Assembly: GCA_021844355.1 (NCBI GenBank)
Contig: JAKBTP010000089.1
Coordinates: 1 to 5,717 of the forward strand
Source: a bacterium
GTDB taxonomy: Bacteria; Chloroflexota; Dormibacteria; Aeolococcales; Bog-877
DNA length: 5,717 nucleotides
Reading direction: 5' to 3'
This document shows, piece by piece, positions 5,621 through 5,717 of the stretch (position 1 is its first letter; each line of letters opens with the position of its first letter). The translations under genes were made by a program, and so were the position numbers. The notes under the pieces were generated by a model that made no database searches, was not told the DNA's origin, and worked only from the letters and a program-made list of their open reading frames with translations.

Positions 5621-5655
5621 CGCACTTCCACATCGCACTGGGCGCGGACGGAGGA

Positions 5656-5664
5656 AGGATACCA
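5656..5664 (-). promoter_or_regulatory. Candidate extended -10 promoter for the rpmH operon
   Basis: On the minus strand TGGTATCCT fits an extended -10 element (TGn followed by TATCCT, four of six matches to TATAAT). No good -35 is visible 16-18 bases further upstream (GGTCGC/TCGCTT region), which an extended -10 can tolerate. Transcription would begin near 5649, giving a leader of about 70 nt before rpmH. The rest of 5580-5717 has no gene I can support. It lacks a clear DnaA box, although the usual chromosomal neighbour in this direction is dnaA. Confidence 0.4.
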
Positions 5665-5717
5665 GAGCCCATAGGAAGCGACCGCGTGTACTTCGGGCCC
5701 GTCGCCCTCAGGGGCAC

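Noticed and set aside
5624..5636. DnaA-box-like TGTGGAAGT on the minus strand upstream of rpmH, possible oriC
   Set aside because: It matches the TGTGGATAA consensus at only six of nine positions, stands alone, and there is no AT-rich unwinding region in the 138 bases visible.
5453..5638. 61-codon minus-strand open frame overlapping rpmH
   Set aside because: It is a third frame over rpmH and its leader, Ser/Gly/Arg-rich, without a ribosome site or family resemblance.

Overview
The window is G+C-rich (roughly two thirds or more by eye), compact bacterial chromosome. Nine protein genes fill almost all of it. Eight lie on the minus strand in one near-gapless run, read from right to left: rpmH, rnpA, yidD, yidC, jag (khpB), an unrecognised lipoprotein gene, an M16 zinc peptidase gene and ndk. 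The ninth, a signal peptidase I gene (lepB), is on the plus strand at the left edge and converges on ndk with a 41-bp tail-to-tail overlap. The only stretch without a gene is the 138 bases upstream of rpmH at the right edge, which holds a candidate promoter and the rpmH leader.

The block rpmH-rnpA-yidD-yidC-jag is the classic origin-proximal cluster. Several features suggest a high-G+C member of the Terrabacteria, such as Actinomycetota, Chloroflexota or the Dormibacterota-like lineages. These are the YidC without a large periplasmic domain, the Jag N-terminal domain, the heavy use of GTG starts (six of nine genes) and the possible leaderless lepB start. In many actinobacteria jag is followed by rsmG, parA and parB. 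Here it is followed by a lipoprotein, an M16 peptidase and ndk, so I cannot name the phylum firmly.

The genes form a plausible growth-linked unit: ribosomal protein L34, the RNase P protein, membrane-protein insertion (YidD, YidC), an RNA-binding regulator (Jag/KhpB), an exported lipoprotein, a processing peptidase and a nucleotide-balancing kinase. Six of the seven junctions are overlaps or a 1-bp gap, and the seventh is a 23-bp gap with a strong Shine-Dalgarno, so translational coupling is likely throughout.

The most unusual observation is that rpmH has no ATG, GTG or TTG start. The conserved methionine position is ATC, with an AGGAG Shine-Dalgarno 7 nt upstream and an in-frame TAG four codons before the ATC that excludes any longer start. 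The rnpA frame also stays open across all of rpmH, reminiscent of the nested rpmH/rnpA arrangement known from Thermus. No mobile element, CRISPR array, tRNA or rRNA was seen.
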